Assembly (NCBI GenBank): GCA_910575775.1 | Contig: CAJTEY010000009.1 | Coordinates: 1 to 64,000 of the forward strand | Reading direction: 5' to 3' | DNA: 64,000 nt | Source: Lachnospiraceae bacterium | GTDB lineage: Bacteria > Bacillota > Clostridia > Lachnospirales > Lachnospiraceae | Part shown: piece by piece, positions 44,646-54,659 of the stretch | Layout of the letters: the number at the start of each line of letters is the position of its first letter | Position numbering within the stretch: the stretch's first letter is position 1 | Translations under genes and position numbers: made by a program | The notes under the pieces: model-generated | Seen by the model: only the letters and a program-made list of their open reading frames with translations | Database searches by the model: none | What the model was told of the DNA's origin: nothing

Positions 44646-45947
44646 TCAAGCAGTCTCTGCAACCGCCTCCTGCAGCAGCTTCTCCACACTGACCATCTTC
44701 ACGCACAGCACGAACACATCTGTTGCCTGCGCCATCTCCTCCGCCGTCGGATAGGTGGGAGCAATACGGATATTGCTGTCTTTCGGATCTTTTCCGTAAG
44801 GGAAAGTTGCTCCCGCTCCTGTCAGAACCACCCCCAGCTCCTTACATCTGGACACGATCTCTTTCGCACAGCCCTCCAGCGCTTCAAAGGAGATGAAATA
44901 GCCGCCAAGCGGTTTCGTCCACTCGCCTATCCCCAGTCCGCCAAGTTCCTGCTCCAGAACCGTAAGCACCGCCTCAAACTTGGGTCTGATGATGTCTGCA
45001 TGCTTCTTCATATGGGCGAGCATCCCTTCCAGATTCTGAAAATATCTGGCATGACGCAGCTGGTTCACCTTATCATAACCGATCGTCCGCAGCGTCAAAG
45101 TCTTCTTGATATCCGCCAGATTAGCCGGGGATGACGCCATCGCCGCTATACCTGCGCCGGAGAATGTGATTTTGGAAGTGGAGCAGAACTCATAAACCAT
45201 GTCAGGACTACCCGCTTTCTCACACTCCGTTAAAATTTCAAGAAGCGTATCCTGCTTATCCTCATAGAGATGATGCACGGCGTAAGCGTTATCCCAGTAA
45301 ATACGGAAATCTGCCGCTGCCGGCTTTAGAGCCGCAAACCGTCTCACAGTCTCATCGGAGTAAGTGATACCCTGCGGATTGGAATACTTGGGCACACACC
45401 AGATTCCTTTCACTGTCTCGTCCTTTGACACATATTTTTCTACCAGATCCATATCGGGACCGCTGGCTGTCATAGGAATCGGAATCATCTCGATGCCAAA
45501 ATGCTGGGTGATTGCAAAATGCCTGTCATAGCCCGGAACAGGACATAAAAATTTAACTTTATCCAGTCTGCACCAGGGAGTCGCCCCCATCACGCCATGC
45601 GTAACGGAGCGGGAAATCATATCATACATAATAGAAAGGCTGGAATTGCCAAAGACAATCACACTGTCCGCCGAAACTCCCATCACATCCGCCATCAGAT
45701 GCTTCGCCTCCGTGATGCCATCCATCAGACCGTAGTTTCTTGTGTCCATGCCTTCCATAGACTTCATATCCGACTCGGAATTTAAAACATCCAAAAGACC
45801 CATCCCCATATCGAGCTGTGCCGGCTCCGGCTTGCCTCTGGACATATCAAGCTGTAATCCCTTTCCTTTCGCCTCGACAAACTGCCTGTCAAGCTCTGCC
45901 TTCTGTGCCATGAGCTCTTTTCTGGTCATCACATTGTACGCTTTCAT
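44646..45947 (-). CDS. PLP-dependent aspartate/alanine-type aminotransferase (MocR-like class)
   Basis: The 433-residue class I/II aminotransferase has the Asn/Pro block (YSNPQGITYSDETVRRFAAL), the Asp-Asn of YWDNAYAVHHLYED and the PLP lysine in CSTSKITFSGAGIAAMAS. It resembles the large bacterial aspartate aminotransferases often grouped with MocR domains but has no DNA-binding part. AGGAGG precedes the chosen ATG (MKAYNVMTRKE). The substrate preference is not certain. Confidence 0.9.
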   Translation of the reverse strand: MKAYNVMTRKELMAQKAELDRQFVEAKGKGLQLDMSRGKPEPAQLDMGMGLLDVLNSESDMKSMEGMDTRNYGLMDGITEAKHLMADVMGVSADSVIVFGNSSLSIMYDMISRSVTHGVMGATPWCRLDKVKFLCPVPGYDRHFAITQHFGIEMIPIPMTASGPDMDLVEKYVSKDETVKGIWCVPKYSNPQGITYSDETVRRFAALKPAAADFRIYWDNAYAVHHLYEDKQDTLLEILTECEKAGSPDMVYEFCSTSKITFSGAGIAAMASSPANLADIKKTLTLRTIGYDKVNQLRHARYFQNLEGMLAHMKKHADIIRPKFEAVLTVLEQELGGLGIGEWTKPLGGYFISFEALEGCAKEIVSRCKELGVVLTGAGATFPYGKDPKDSNIRIAPTYPTAEEMAQATDVFVLCVKMVSVEKLLQEAVAETA

Positions 45948-46012
45948 AGTACCCTCCTGCATCCTTGTAATCATGCTATTGAATAATTGTATACAATCAT
46001 ACACTGGTATTT

Positions 46013-46041
46013 ATTCTACTATAAGTATGCCAATTTCACAA
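46013..46041 (-). promoter_or_regulatory. Promoter of the aminotransferase gene
   Basis: TTGTGA and TAGAAT are 17 bases apart on the minus strand. A short palindrome (TTGTATACAA) lies downstream at about 45986-45995. Confidence 0.6.
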
Positions 46042-46117
46042 GTATGCATATACGACAATTTTCTGTATTTCTATGGCCATTTTATGGTAAAAATGTTAAA
46101 TACATATGGGGCTGTGT

Positions 46118-46156
46118 GCATAAGCAGACTCGAAACGCTTCTGACTCTGCTTATGC
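46118..46156 (-). repeat. Short stem-loop behind the rny terminator, related to the element at 9533
   Basis: An 11-bp stem GCATAAGCAGA / TCTGCTTATGC encloses a short loop containing GTCAGAAGC. On the minus strand it follows the rny T-tract as TTTTTTGCGC, like the secG element. Confidence 0.65.
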
Positions 46157-46161
46157 GCGCA

Positions 46162-46196
46162 AAAAACCCCGCAGAATAAAATCTGCGGGGTTTTGT
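46162..46196. terminator. Terminator of rny
   Basis: A 9-bp stem CCCCGCAGA / TCTGCGGGG is flanked by AAAAAA and TTTT, so it can act on both strands. On the minus strand the tail reads TTTTTTGCG. Confidence 0.92.
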
Positions 46197-46197
46197 A

Positions 46198-47748
46198 CTA
46201 TTTGGCATAGTCTATGACACGACTCTCTCGGATCACATTTACCTTGATCTGTCCGGGATATTCCAATTCTGCCTCAATCTGCTTGGAAATATCTCTCGCG
46301 AGCAGCACCATATCAGAATCATTGATCTGTTCCGGAACTACCATTACACGAATCTCTCTACCTGCCTGAATAGCAAAAGATTTGTCCACACCTTTGAAAT
46401 TGTTTGTGATGTCTTCTAATTGTTTCAGTCTTGTTGTATATGTCTCTAATGTCTCTCTTCTTGCACCCGGTCTCGCCGCAGAAATCGTATCGGCCGCCTG
46501 CACCAGACATGCAATCAGAGTCTGGGCTTCCACATCCCCGTGATGGGATTCCACCGCGTTAATGACAACCGGCCCTTCTTTATACTTCCTGCAAAGTTCT
46601 ACGCCAAGCTGGATATGAGATCCTTCCATCTCGTGATCCACTGCTTTACCGATATCGTGCAGCAGTCCCGCACGCTTGGCCATTCTGACATCCAGCCCCA
46701 TCTCCGCTGCCAGCAAGCCCGAAAGCTGTGCCACTTCAATGGAATGCTTCAGAGCGTTCTGGCCATAGCTGGTTCTGAACTTCATCTTACCAAGCAGTCT
46801 CACCAATTCTGGATGAATACCATGTACGCCGACTTCGAGGGTGGCAGCTTCGCCCTCCTCTTTCATCATTACTTCGACTTCCTTCTGCGCCTTCTCGACC
46901 ATTTCCTCGATTCTGGCCGGATGAATACGCCCGTCCACAATCAGCTTCTCGAGTGCGATCCTTGCCACTTCCCTGCGGATCGGGTCAAAACCGGAGAGAA
47001 TAACCGCTTCGGGCGTATCGTCAATGATTAAGTCCACGCCCGTCATCGTCTCGAGAGTTCTGATATTACGTCCCTCTCTTCCGATGATCCTGCCCTTCAT
47101 TTCATCATTGGGAAGCTGTACCACGGAAATCGTGGTCTCGGACACATGATCTGCCGCACATTTCTGAATGGCAGTAACGACGTACTCTTTCGCCTTCTTG
47201 TCCGCTTCCTCCTTCGCCCTGCTCTCCATCTCCTTAACCATGACAGCAGTTTCGTGTTTTACTTCATCCTCAACAATTTTCAACAGATAATCTTTTGCCT
47301 GTTCGGAGGTCAACCCAGAGATTCGTTCCAGTTCCTGTAATCTTTGCTCGCTCAGTTTAGAAATTTCTTCGCGCTGCTTGGACAGAGCTTCTTCCTTCTG
47401 CGCCAAACTTGCTTCCTTCTTCTCAATAGCGTCGGCCTTCTTGTCGATGTTCTCTTCCTTCTGCTGAACGCGCCGCTCATAGCGCTGCGCTTCGGCGCGA
47501 CGTTCCTTGATTTCCTTGTCCAGTTCATTCTTCGTGCGAATGGACTCTTCCTTGACCTCAAGCAGCGACTCTCGCTTCTTCGTCTCAGCAGTTTTGAGAG
47601 CTTCGTCGATAATCTCTCTGGCTTTCTCGTCCGCGTTACCGAGCTTTGCTTCCACCATCTTTTTCTGATAGTTTATCGCAATCACCGCAGTAGCCGGAAC
47701 AGCGATCACCAGTGTGACGCCTATTGCCAACAAAACTTGCCACCACAT
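46198..47748 (-). CDS. rny: Ribonuclease Y
   Basis: The 516-residue endoribonuclease starts mRNA decay in Firmicutes. It has an N-terminal membrane anchor (residues 3-24), a long coiled coil rich in Glu, Lys and Arg (about 30-200), a KH domain ([20 protein letters not shown]) and an HD domain ([15 protein letters not shown]). GGAGG precedes the ATG. It has its own promoter at the 3' end of recX. Confidence 0.97.
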   Translation of the reverse strand: MWWQVLLAIGVTLVIAVPATAVIAINYQKKMVEAKLGNADEKAREIIDEALKTAETKKRESLLEVKEESIRTKNELDKEIKERRAEAQRYERRVQQKEENIDKKADAIEKKEASLAQKEEALSKQREEISKLSEQRLQELERISGLTSEQAKDYLLKIVEDEVKHETAVMVKEMESRAKEEADKKAKEYVVTAIQKCAADHVSETTISVVQLPNDEMKGRIIGREGRNIRTLETMTGVDLIIDDTPEAVILSGFDPIRREVARIALEKLIVDGRIHPARIEEMVEKAQKEVEVMMKEEGEAATLEVGVHGIHPELVRLLGKMKFRTSYGQNALKHSIEVAQLSGLLAAEMGLDVRMAKRAGLLHDIGKAVDHEMEGSHIQLGVELCRKYKEGPVVINAVESHHGDVEAQTLIACLVQAADTISAARPGARRETLETYTTRLKQLEDITNNFKGVDKSFAIQAGREIRVMVVPEQINDSDMVLLARDISKQIEAELEYPGQIKVNVIRESRVIDYAK

Positions 47749-47860
47749 TACAGGAGCACCTCCTTATTTAGTTTTCATTGTACATTACCAAATCTATTGA
47801 CGGCTGTCATCTGTTTCCAAATAATAACAGCCCGATAGTTAGCAAAACTACAACAAATTA

Positions 47861-47889
47861 ATTCTATACTGAATTTTATGTTATGTCAA
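47861..47889 (-). promoter_or_regulatory. Promoter of rny
   Basis: TTGACA and TAGAAT are 17 bases apart on the minus strand; the -35 box overlaps the last codons of recX. Confidence 0.75.
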
Positions 47890-48493
47890 GCAAAAGAGCT
47901 CTGTTAATCGCCTCAGAATGAAAGCCTTTTCGGTATAGAAAAGCGTACATTCTCTGTTTCTCCTGTCTGTCGGAAGTTTGGGCGTCATATTTTTTCTTTT
48001 CCAGCAGGCTTCTTATCATAGCCGTCTCATCCTGCCTCGTCCCTTCCTCCTCCAGCTCCTCGAAAACGGCGCGGATCATATCTTTGCTGATCCCTTTTCG
48101 AAGCAGATCCTGCTCGATCCGCGTCCGGCTCTTTCTGTCCATATGATAGACGACAAAGTCCTTTGTATAGCGCAGATCATCCACATAACCGTAGGATTCC
48201 ACATAGGCGAGGGCCTCCTCGATACACGGCTCCGGGTATTCTCCGTCCCGCAGCTTCTCCCGCAGCCCGGCCGATGTATATTGCCTTTTCTGCAGCAGAT
48301 TCATGGCCCGCTTCTTCGCCCGCAGCGGCAGAATTTCCTCCCGGATCTCACGCAGACTCTCCTCCGTGATCTCTTCCCCTGTTCTGATTCCCAGCCGGTT
48401 CAACTCTCCTCTGTAAAGCACGAAGGCCGGACGTTCCTCTATGTATACCTTATAGCGGCCTTTTCCCATTTCCGTAAGCTGTGTAACGATCAT
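47876..48493 (-). CDS. recX: Regulatory protein RecX
   Basis: The 205-residue all-helical protein binds RecA filaments and limits their activity. It has the RecX repeats (ALAYVESYGYVDDLRYTKDF, LLRKGISKDMIRAVFEELEE). It lies 102 bases downstream of recA, the usual partner, and should share its SOS control. Confidence 0.9.
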   Translation of the reverse strand: MIVTQLTEMGKGRYKVYIEERPAFVLYRGELNRLGIRTGEEITEESLREIREEILPLRAKKRAMNLLQKRQYTSAGLREKLRDGEYPEPCIEEALAYVESYGYVDDLRYTKDFVVYHMDRKSRTRIEQDLLRKGISKDMIRAVFEELEEEGTRQDETAMIRSLLEKKKYDAQTSDRQEKQRMYAFLYRKGFHSEAINRALLLDIT

Positions 48494-48595
48494 AGCATTT
48501 CCTCTGCGGCTTCCGCCCTATTCTTCTTTGCGCATCCTTTCTCGTTCTGCCCCGTTCACCTTTGAGCGGCTTTTCTCATTTCTGGCCCCGTTCTC

Positions 48596-49687
48596 TTATT
48601 TCTCGCCTTCCTTATCGTCCTTGGCCGCCTTGGCAGACTTCGATGTCTTTTCGGACGATGCCTTTTCTGCCGGCGCCTCCTCCACGGAATCTGTCTCCAT
48701 ATTAAAGAGCTCCCTGACCTTTCTCTCCACCTCTGCACAGATCTGCGGGTTATCCTTCAGATACTGCTTCGCGTTCTCCCTGCCCTGTCCGATCTTATTT
48801 CCTTCGTAAGCATACCATGCGCCGCTCTTGTTGATGATATTATTCTCCGCCGCCAGATCCAGAATATCTCCCTGCGTGGAAATTCCCTGTCCGAACATAA
48901 TATCAAATTCCGCCTCCTTGAAGGGCGGAGCCACCTTATTTTTAACGATCTTGACGCGGGTTCTGTTACCAATCACCTCACCGCCCTGCTTGAGCGCTTC
49001 GATCCTTCTGACATCCAGTCTGACGGAAGAGTAGAATTTCAAGGCACGGCCGCCCGTGGTCGTCTCCGGGTTTCCGAACATAACGCCCACTTTTTCACGG
49101 AGCTGGTTGATAAAAATAACCGTACAGTTGGATTTGCTGATCACCGCCGTCAGTTTTCTGAGTGCCTGGGACATCAGTCGGGCCTGCAGACCCACATGAC
49201 TGTCGCCCATATCACCGTCAATCTCCGCCTTCGGCACAAGAGCCGCCACAGAGTCCACTACAATGATGTCCACAGCCCCCGAGCGCACCATCGTCTCCGT
49301 AATCTCCAGAGCCTGCTCACCGCAGTCCGGCTGGGAAATATACAAATTATCAATATCCACGCCGATATTTTTCGCGTAGACGGGATCTAATGCATGCTCC
49401 GCGTCAATAAACCCGGCAATGCCGCCGCGCTTTTGTACCTCTGCAATCATATGCAGGGTAACCGTGGTTTTACCGCTGGACTCAGGGCCGTAAATCTCAA
49501 TCACTCTCCCCTTCGGTATACCGCCAAGTCCCAGTGCGATATCCAGACTTAAGGATCCCGTGGGAATCGTCTCCACATTCATCTGCACGGAAGGATCGCC
49601 CAGCTTCATAATGGCTCCCTTTCCGAACTGTCTCTCTATCTGGCCTAAGGCCGCATCCAACGCTTTTAATTTTTCATCTCTTTCCAT
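48596..49687 (-). CDS. recA: Recombinase RecA
   Basis: The 363-residue recombinase has Walker A (GPESSGKTT, about residues 67-75), the [20 protein letters not shown] loop 2 region and a C-terminal tail rich in Ala, Lys and Glu. GGAGGG lies 4 bases before the chosen ATG ([10 protein letters not shown]); the 16-codon extension upstream is not conserved. Two LexA boxes in the promoter indicate SOS induction. Confidence 0.97.
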   Translation of the reverse strand: MERDEKLKALDAALGQIERQFGKGAIMKLGDPSVQMNVETIPTGSLSLDIALGLGGIPKGRVIEIYGPESSGKTTVTLHMIAEVQKRGGIAGFIDAEHALDPVYAKNIGVDIDNLYISQPDCGEQALEITETMVRSGAVDIIVVDSVAALVPKAEIDGDMGDSHVGLQARLMSQALRKLTAVISKSNCTVIFINQLREKVGVMFGNPETTTGGRALKFYSSVRLDVRRIEALKQGGEVIGNRTRVKIVKNKVAPPFKEAEFDIMFGQGISTQGDILDLAAENNIINKSGAWYAYEGNKIGQGRENAKQYLKDNPQICAEVERKVRELFNMETDSVEEAPAEKASSEKTSKSAKAAKDDKEGEK

Positions 49688-49728
49688 GATTCCCTCCATG
49701 TCAAGGCGGTATCTCCGCCTCCGTTTGT

Positions 49729-49777
49729 AGAACATCTGTTCTTATCATAGAATAAAACAAATGTTCGTTTTTGTCAA
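49729..49777 (-). promoter_or_regulatory. SOS promoter of recA with two LexA boxes
   Basis: TTGACA (49772-49777) and TATTCT (49749-49754) are 17 bases apart on the minus strand. A LexA box CGAACATTTGTTTT (49754-49767) fills the spacer, and a second, AGAACAGATGTTCT (49729-49742), lies at the transcript start. Confidence 0.88.
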
Positions 49778-49789
49778 CTTCCAATTTAA

Positions 49790-50046
49790 TAAAACGATCT
49801 TATCACTTTCTATGTCCCATAAATGACACTTTACCTCCTTTCCTCTGCAAATTTGAACCTACATGGAAATCGTGGCGAAATGCCGGACATGCATATGCAT
49901 ACAGATTCCATTTTCTCAGATAAAATCAGTCTACCAGAGAAGCCCGAAAACCGCAAGCGTTTCTTTGTAAACACCCGGAAACACCCAAAAAATCCCGGAA
50001 ATCATACATTTTTTCTTCTCTCACTCACTGTCTTTTTATGCGACAG
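49790..50046. other. Gene-free stretch between recA and the nucleoside operon
   Basis: I see no coding region on either strand. The sequence is AT-rich near recA and contains the self-complementary ATGCATATGCAT near 49890. No clear second promoter or RNA gene is visible. Confidence 0.5.
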
Positions 50047-50086
50047 AAAAAAGCCCCTGAAACTTCGGCTCTGTTCCAGGGACTTT
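50047..50086 (-). terminator. Terminator of the nucleoside operon
   Basis: On the minus strand GTCCCTGGAAC pairs with GTTTCAGGGGC and is followed by TTTTTTCTG. It lies 25 bases after the stop codon of the last gene. Confidence 0.85.
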
Positions 50087-50110
50087 TCTTCTTTTTTGGT
50101 TTTTCTCTTT

Positions 50111-50719
50111 TTAGATCTTCCGTTCGTATACGCCGTTCTCCTTCACGAACCCGACCTTTTTCAGATACTCCTCGTGTCCGCCCGGTGCATTCGGGAAAGA
50201 AAGCTTTGCAATTCCCTGCCCGCTGAGCTCACCGTAAAGATATCTTCCCACAGAGCAGTCACGGTACTGCGGCGTCGTGTAATCCAAAGCGATCTCCAGA
50301 CTTTTGTCCGCTTTCACCCGCCCGATCAGCACCCCTGCCGGAACGGTGTCGTGCACGACCATGTAGGCAGCGGCATCCTCTATCTTTCCGGGGCAAAAAT
50401 CAGGGAAAAATTTTTTGATATCTTCCGCATAATGGTTTAAGAAATACTTAAGTCCTGCCGCCTCCGGCTCCTCGCATATCACTTCGTAGTGTTTCGGTGA
50501 TTTCAAAAGCTTATACAGGTTGTACATATTAATCCCTACCAGGCAGAGGTTCATAAGCGCTGTGGGATAAGACCCGATAATGGTCGCATACACCGTAAAA
50601 ATAATCGCTCCAACGGAATTGACTATCCTCAGCCTGATCACTGAAGTCATCAGGAAGGACACCAGCACGAGCAGCGACGAAAAATAGCCGATCAGCTCCA
50701 CAATCATATGTGTATCCAT
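50111..50719 (-). CDS. Membrane protein with YgjV-like N-terminus and GNAT-like C-terminus
   Basis: The 202-residue protein has three hydrophobic helices (residues 3-78; IVELIGYFSSLLVLVSFLMT, VNSVGAIIFTVYATIIGSYP) similar to the YgjV family. It is followed by a soluble domain resembling an acetyltransferase fold (AAYMVVHDTVPAGVLIGRVK, YRDCSVGRYLYGEL, FVKENGVYER). It is the last gene of the nucleoside operon. AAAGGAG lies 10 bases before the chosen ATG; another ATG overlaps the deoC stop codon and is an alternative start. Its role in nucleoside use is unknown. Confidence 0.75.
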   Translation of the reverse strand: MDTHMIVELIGYFSSLLVLVSFLMTSVIRLRIVNSVGAIIFTVYATIIGSYPTALMNLCLVGINMYNLYKLLKSPKHYEVICEEPEAAGLKYFLNHYAEDIKKFFPDFCPGKIEDAAAYMVVHDTVPAGVLIGRVKADKSLEIALDYTTPQYRDCSVGRYLYGELSGQGIAKLSFPNAPGGHEEYLKKVGFVKENGVYERKI

Positions 50720-50724
50720 TGCCG

Positions 50725-51366
50725 TCATACTCCTTTCGCAAGCCTGCTTGTCCCAAGCCTGTCGGCGCCGAGTCTGATAAACTCCTCCGCATCCTTAAAG
50801 TCTGCAATGCCTCCGGCCGCCTTGATCTTCACATGCTCTCCCACATTTTCTTTCATAAGGGCGATGTCCGCAAAGGTGGCTCCGCCCGTGGAAAAGCCGG
50901 TTGAAGTTTTGATGTACTCAGCCCCTGATTTCGTGACAATCTCACACATCTTTTTCTTTTCCTCTTCTGTCAGCAGGCAGGTCTCGATGATGACCTTCAG
51001 GATTTTGCCGTCACATGCCTCATGCACCTTTCGGATCTCCTCCTCCACCTCGTCATAGAGGCCGTCCTTCAAGAGACCGATGTTGATAACCATGTCAATC
51101 TCCGCCGCGCCGTTAGCCACAGCATCCTTCGTCTCGAACACCTTCACCGCCGTGGTGCTGTAGCCGTTTGGGAAACCGATCACGGTACAGATGGGCAGTT
51201 TTCCCTGCACATAGTCCGCCGCCCGCTTCACATAGGAAGCCGGGATACAGGCGGACGCCGTCTCATACTGCATACCCGCATCAAGAATTGCCTTAATCTC
51301 CTCCCAGGTGGCCGTCTGTGCAAGCAGCGTGTGATCTACCTTTTTTAAAATCTCTTTCTTGTCCAT
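50725..51366 (-). CDS. deoC: Deoxyribose-phosphate aldolase
   Basis: The 213-residue aldolase splits deoxyribose 5-phosphate into glyceraldehyde 3-phosphate and acetaldehyde. Motifs: [44 protein letters not shown], the catalytic Lys in [17 protein letters not shown] and the Schiff-base Lys in [17 protein letters not shown]. It follows deoB, the preceding step in the pathway. Confidence 0.96.
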   Translation of the reverse strand: MDKKEILKKVDHTLLAQTATWEEIKAILDAGMQYETASACIPASYVKRAADYVQGKLPICTVIGFPNGYSTTAVKVFETKDAVANGAAEIDMVINIGLLKDGLYDEVEEEIRKVHEACDGKILKVIIETCLLTEEEKKKMCEIVTKSGAEYIKTSTGFSTGGATFADIALMKENVGEHVKIKAAGGIADFKDAEEFIRLGADRLGTSRLAKGV

Positions 51367-51409
51367 AGCAATACCTCTTTCTACCTATTATAATTTGATG
51401 ATACCGCGC

Positions 51410-52600
51410 TTACTTCAGTTCCCCGAGCACAGACTTTCCGATCGTCCCCTCCGGCATCTGCAGGCCGAAATTGTCCGCGATGGTGGCGCCGATCAGTGCA
51501 AAGCAGTCTCCGTCAGCCAGCCGGCCCGCCCCCTGCATGGAAGGAGAGTATGCCAGAAACGGCACTCTTTCCCTGGTATGATCCGTCCCTGTATGGGTCG
51601 GGTCGTTCCCGTGGTCCGCTGTGAGGATGAGCAGGTCGTCCTCCTGTAAAAGGAGAAGCAGTTCTCCCAGCTTCTCATCGAAGTTTTCAAGCTCCTTTGC
51701 GTAGCCGGCCACATCCCTGCGGTGCCCCCACAGTGCGTCGAAGTCCACGAGGTTTACATAACACAACCCGGTAAAGTCCCTCTTCGCAATCTCAATGGTC
51801 TGCTCCATGCCGTGCACGGAACTCTTGGATTTATTGGACTCAGTCAGTCCTTCCCCGTCGAAAATATCAAATATCTTGCCCACGGATATGACGGAAAGCC
51901 CGGCGTCTTTTAGCGCGTTGAGAGCGGTCTTGCCGAAAGGCTTTAATGCATAGTCGTGGCGGTTGCTGGTCCGTTTAAATTCGCCCCGCTTCTTGCCCAC
52001 ATAAGGTCGCGCAATGACCCTGCCGACTTTCCACTCGTCCCGCATGGTAAGCTCCCTTGCAATCTCACAGCAGCGGTACAGCTCGTCAAGTCCGAAGGTC
52101 TCCTCATTGCCGCAGATCTGCAGCACGGAGTCCGCCGAAGTGTACACAATCATATGCCCGGTAGCAATCTCCTCCTCAGCCAGCTCTTCCAGAATTTCTG
52201 TGCCGCTGGCGCTCTTGTTGCCGATGATGGTGCGCCCGGTTCTGGCGGACAGCTCATCAATCAGCTCCTTCGGAAAGCCCGTCTCCGTAAAGGTCTGGAA
52301 CGGCGTGGTGACATGCAGTCCCATCATCTCCCAATGCCCGGTCATGGTATCCTTGCCCGCGCTCGCCTCATTCAGCTTCGCGAAGTATGCAAGGGGTTTC
52401 TCCACAGGCTCCACACCCTTGAGGGGATGCAGATTCGCCATACCCAGTTTCTGCAGATTCGGAATGCGAAACGGATCCGTATTCGCCGCGATATGCCCAA
52501 GCGTATCCGTCCCTGCATCGCCGTAAGCCTGCGCATCAGGAAGCGCGCCCACGCCGAGGGAATCAATAACAATCGTAAATATTCTCTTATACTTGCTCAT
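51410..52600 (-). CDS. deoB: Phosphopentomutase
   Basis: The 396-residue metalloenzyme converts (deoxy)ribose 1-phosphate to the 5-phosphate. It starts [20 protein letters not shown] with the metal-binding Asp, has [20 protein letters not shown] and ends with the metal site [20 protein letters not shown] followed by [11 protein letters not shown]. It links the phosphorylase DeoD and the aldolase DeoC in this operon. Confidence 0.97.
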   Translation of the reverse strand: MSKYKRIFTIVIDSLGVGALPDAQAYGDAGTDTLGHIAANTDPFRIPNLQKLGMANLHPLKGVEPVEKPLAYFAKLNEASAGKDTMTGHWEMMGLHVTTPFQTFTETGFPKELIDELSARTGRTIIGNKSASGTEILEELAEEEIATGHMIVYTSADSVLQICGNEETFGLDELYRCCEIARELTMRDEWKVGRVIARPYVGKKRGEFKRTSNRHDYALKPFGKTALNALKDAGLSVISVGKIFDIFDGEGLTESNKSKSSVHGMEQTIEIAKRDFTGLCYVNLVDFDALWGHRRDVAGYAKELENFDEKLGELLLLLQEDDLLILTADHGNDPTHTGTDHTRERVPFLAYSPSMQGAGRLADGDCFALIGATIADNFGLQMPEGTIGKSVLGELK

Positions 52601-52626
52601 TTTTTACCTCTTTTCTTCTTACAAAC

Positions 52627-53547
52627 TTATCTTCTACCCTTCACATAGGGCACGCCGTCCGCTTTAGGAGCCACGGACTTGCCGATGAAGAGAATCAGAA
52701 TCACGATGGTCAGCACATAAGGAAGCATCGCCAGAATTTCTGTCGGAACAGCAACTGCCCCGCCGCCAAGCACCACCGTCAGCGCCTGGGAGAATCCGAA
52801 GATCAGACATGCCCTGTACGCGCCCAGGGGCTTCCATTTACCGAAGATCACGGCAGCCAGCGCGATAAATCCCTGTCCTGCGACGGATGTCTGTGTAAAC
52901 TGCGCCACAATACCGAGTGTCACTGTGGCTCCGCCGATTCCTGCCAGAATGCCTGAAAGGATCACACATATATAACGGGTTTTGTATACATTGATGCCGA
53001 GCGTATCCGCCGCCGCAGGATTCTCACCTACTGCAAGAATGCGCATGCCCCATTTGGTGCGGTAGAGCACAAACCACATCGCCACAGCGAACAGCAATGC
53101 CACAATCACCATGATATCCACATTCAGGTTCGCCCATATGCCTTCCGCACCGCTTCCGAAGATCTTCGGGAGCTTATTTGCCACCGGGTAGGACATGGTC
53201 GCGCCGTCAAAGGCGAGCCGGCAGAAGAATACCGCAAGAGCCGGGCCAAGCAGGTTGATCGCCACACCGCTTATGGTCTGATCCGCCTGACAGGTGATCG
53301 CCGCCACCGCGTGAAGCAGAGCCAGAATACCGCCGGCAAGAGCCGCACACAGCACACCGATCCAGGGACTGCCGCTGTAATATCCCGCCGCTGCCCCGGC
53401 AAAAGCGCCGAAGGTCATCATGCCCTCTATGCCGATGTTAACAACGCCGGACCGCTCTGACAGCACGCCGCCCAGTGCACCGAATACCATCGGTGTGGAG
53501 TACAGCAGCGTGACACCGAGTAACAACGTAATCGTATTCATCATCAT
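52627..53547 (-). CDS. nupQ: Nucleoside ABC transporter permease, second subunit
   Basis: The 306-residue protein has about eight to ten membrane helices and the family segment SERSGVVNIGIEGMMTFGAF. It is the NupQ/YufQ-like permease. Its start codon overlaps the stop codon of the other permease (ATGA), so the two are translated together. It should form the channel for purine or pyrimidine nucleosides. Confidence 0.92.
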   Translation of the reverse strand: MMMNTITLLLGVTLLYSTPMVFGALGGVLSERSGVVNIGIEGMMTFGAFAGAAAGYYSGSPWIGVLCAALAGGILALLHAVAAITCQADQTISGVAINLLGPALAVFFCRLAFDGATMSYPVANKLPKIFGSGAEGIWANLNVDIMVIVALLFAVAMWFVLYRTKWGMRILAVGENPAAADTLGINVYKTRYICVILSGILAGIGGATVTLGIVAQFTQTSVAGQGFIALAAVIFGKWKPLGAYRACLIFGFSQALTVVLGGGAVAVPTEILAMLPYVLTIVILILFIGKSVAPKADGVPYVKGRR

Positions 53548-54659
53548 TTTACACCTCTTTTCCCCATTTTATCAACCAGAACCGGCACCATATCCTTGAG
53601 CGCGATCAAAAATACAATCGTACCGATCAGAATACTGATAATCTCCGACGGAGCGCCTACCACATACTGGATGGACTGTCCGCCATACAAAAGGCCGCCG
53701 AACAGAAGTCCCGCAAAGATACATCCAATGGGGGAACCGCCCGCTATGAACGCCACCGACAGGCCATTCAGACCGTTTGACTCAAAGGCGGAAAGCTGGG
53801 AAATCCCGTGAGGATTGTTGCCCGCTATGGCGATCGATGCAGCGATTCCAGACAGGGCGCCCGCAATCAGCATGGTCTGCACCATATTTTTTCCCACATT
53901 GATGCCTGCAAACTCCGCCGCGTCCCTGTTGCTTCCAACCGCGCGCAGCTCATACCCCTTGGTCGTCTTGTAGAGCAGGAAAGAAACCGCAAAGGTGAGG
54001 GCAATGGCAATGAAGATACCGGCATTGGCATCCGTCCGCAGGATATCGCCGATCACGGGGTGCTCCTGCACAAACTCTGCCGCCGCTTCGGTGGTCTTCC
54101 AGTTCGTGAAAAAGGAGATAAATCCAGACTCATTGATCGCGTAGGTGCCGTCCGAGTCCGGCTTGTGGAACCGCTCTATGTTGCACACGAAATTGGAGAA
54201 ATAGAGCGCCATCCAGTTCAGCATGATACCCACAATCACTTCGTTGATGTTATATTTCGCCTTCAGCCACCCGGCAATTCCTCCGTAGAGCGCGCCCGCC
54301 GCTGCGCCCACAAGCAGCACGAGAGGCACTTCGATGATGGCAGGAAAGTCACAGACGATGCCCACCACATTGGCCGCCACCGCGCCCACAATGAACTGTC
54401 CCTCCGCACCGATATTGAACAGGCCCATCTTGTATGCAAACGCCACGCTGACACCTGTCAGAATAATGGGTGTGCTCTTGATAATCACGTTGGAAATATA
54501 CTTCGGTCTTCCGAAAATGCCGCCCAGCAGCGCGCCGAATGCCTCAAAAGGATTGTAACCCGAAGCCGCCAGAATTACCGTCGCCACCAGAAATCCGCAG
54601 AATATGGCAATCAGAGTGGCGGTAATCGGTTTCTTTAAGATTTTAACTGTTTTTTCCAT
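53544..54659 (-). CDS. nupP: Nucleoside ABC transporter permease, first subunit
   Basis: The 371-residue protein has nine or so membrane helices and the motif MGLFNIGAEGQFIVGAVAAN of this BPD-like family. Its start overlaps the 3' end of the ATPase gene by 17 bases. It works with NupQ, NupO and the lipoprotein. Confidence 0.92.
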   Translation of the reverse strand: MEKTVKILKKPITATLIAIFCGFLVATVILAASGYNPFEAFGALLGGIFGRPKYISNVIIKSTPIILTGVSVAFAYKMGLFNIGAEGQFIVGAVAANVVGIVCDFPAIIEVPLVLLVGAAAGALYGGIAGWLKAKYNINEVIVGIMLNWMALYFSNFVCNIERFHKPDSDGTYAINESGFISFFTNWKTTEAAAEFVQEHPVIGDILRTDANAGIFIAIALTFAVSFLLYKTTKGYELRAVGSNRDAAEFAGINVGKNMVQTMLIAGALSGIAASIAIAGNNPHGISQLSAFESNGLNGLSVAFIAGGSPIGCIFAGLLFGGLLYGGQSIQYVVGAPSEIISILIGTIVFLIALKDMVPVLVDKMGKRGVK

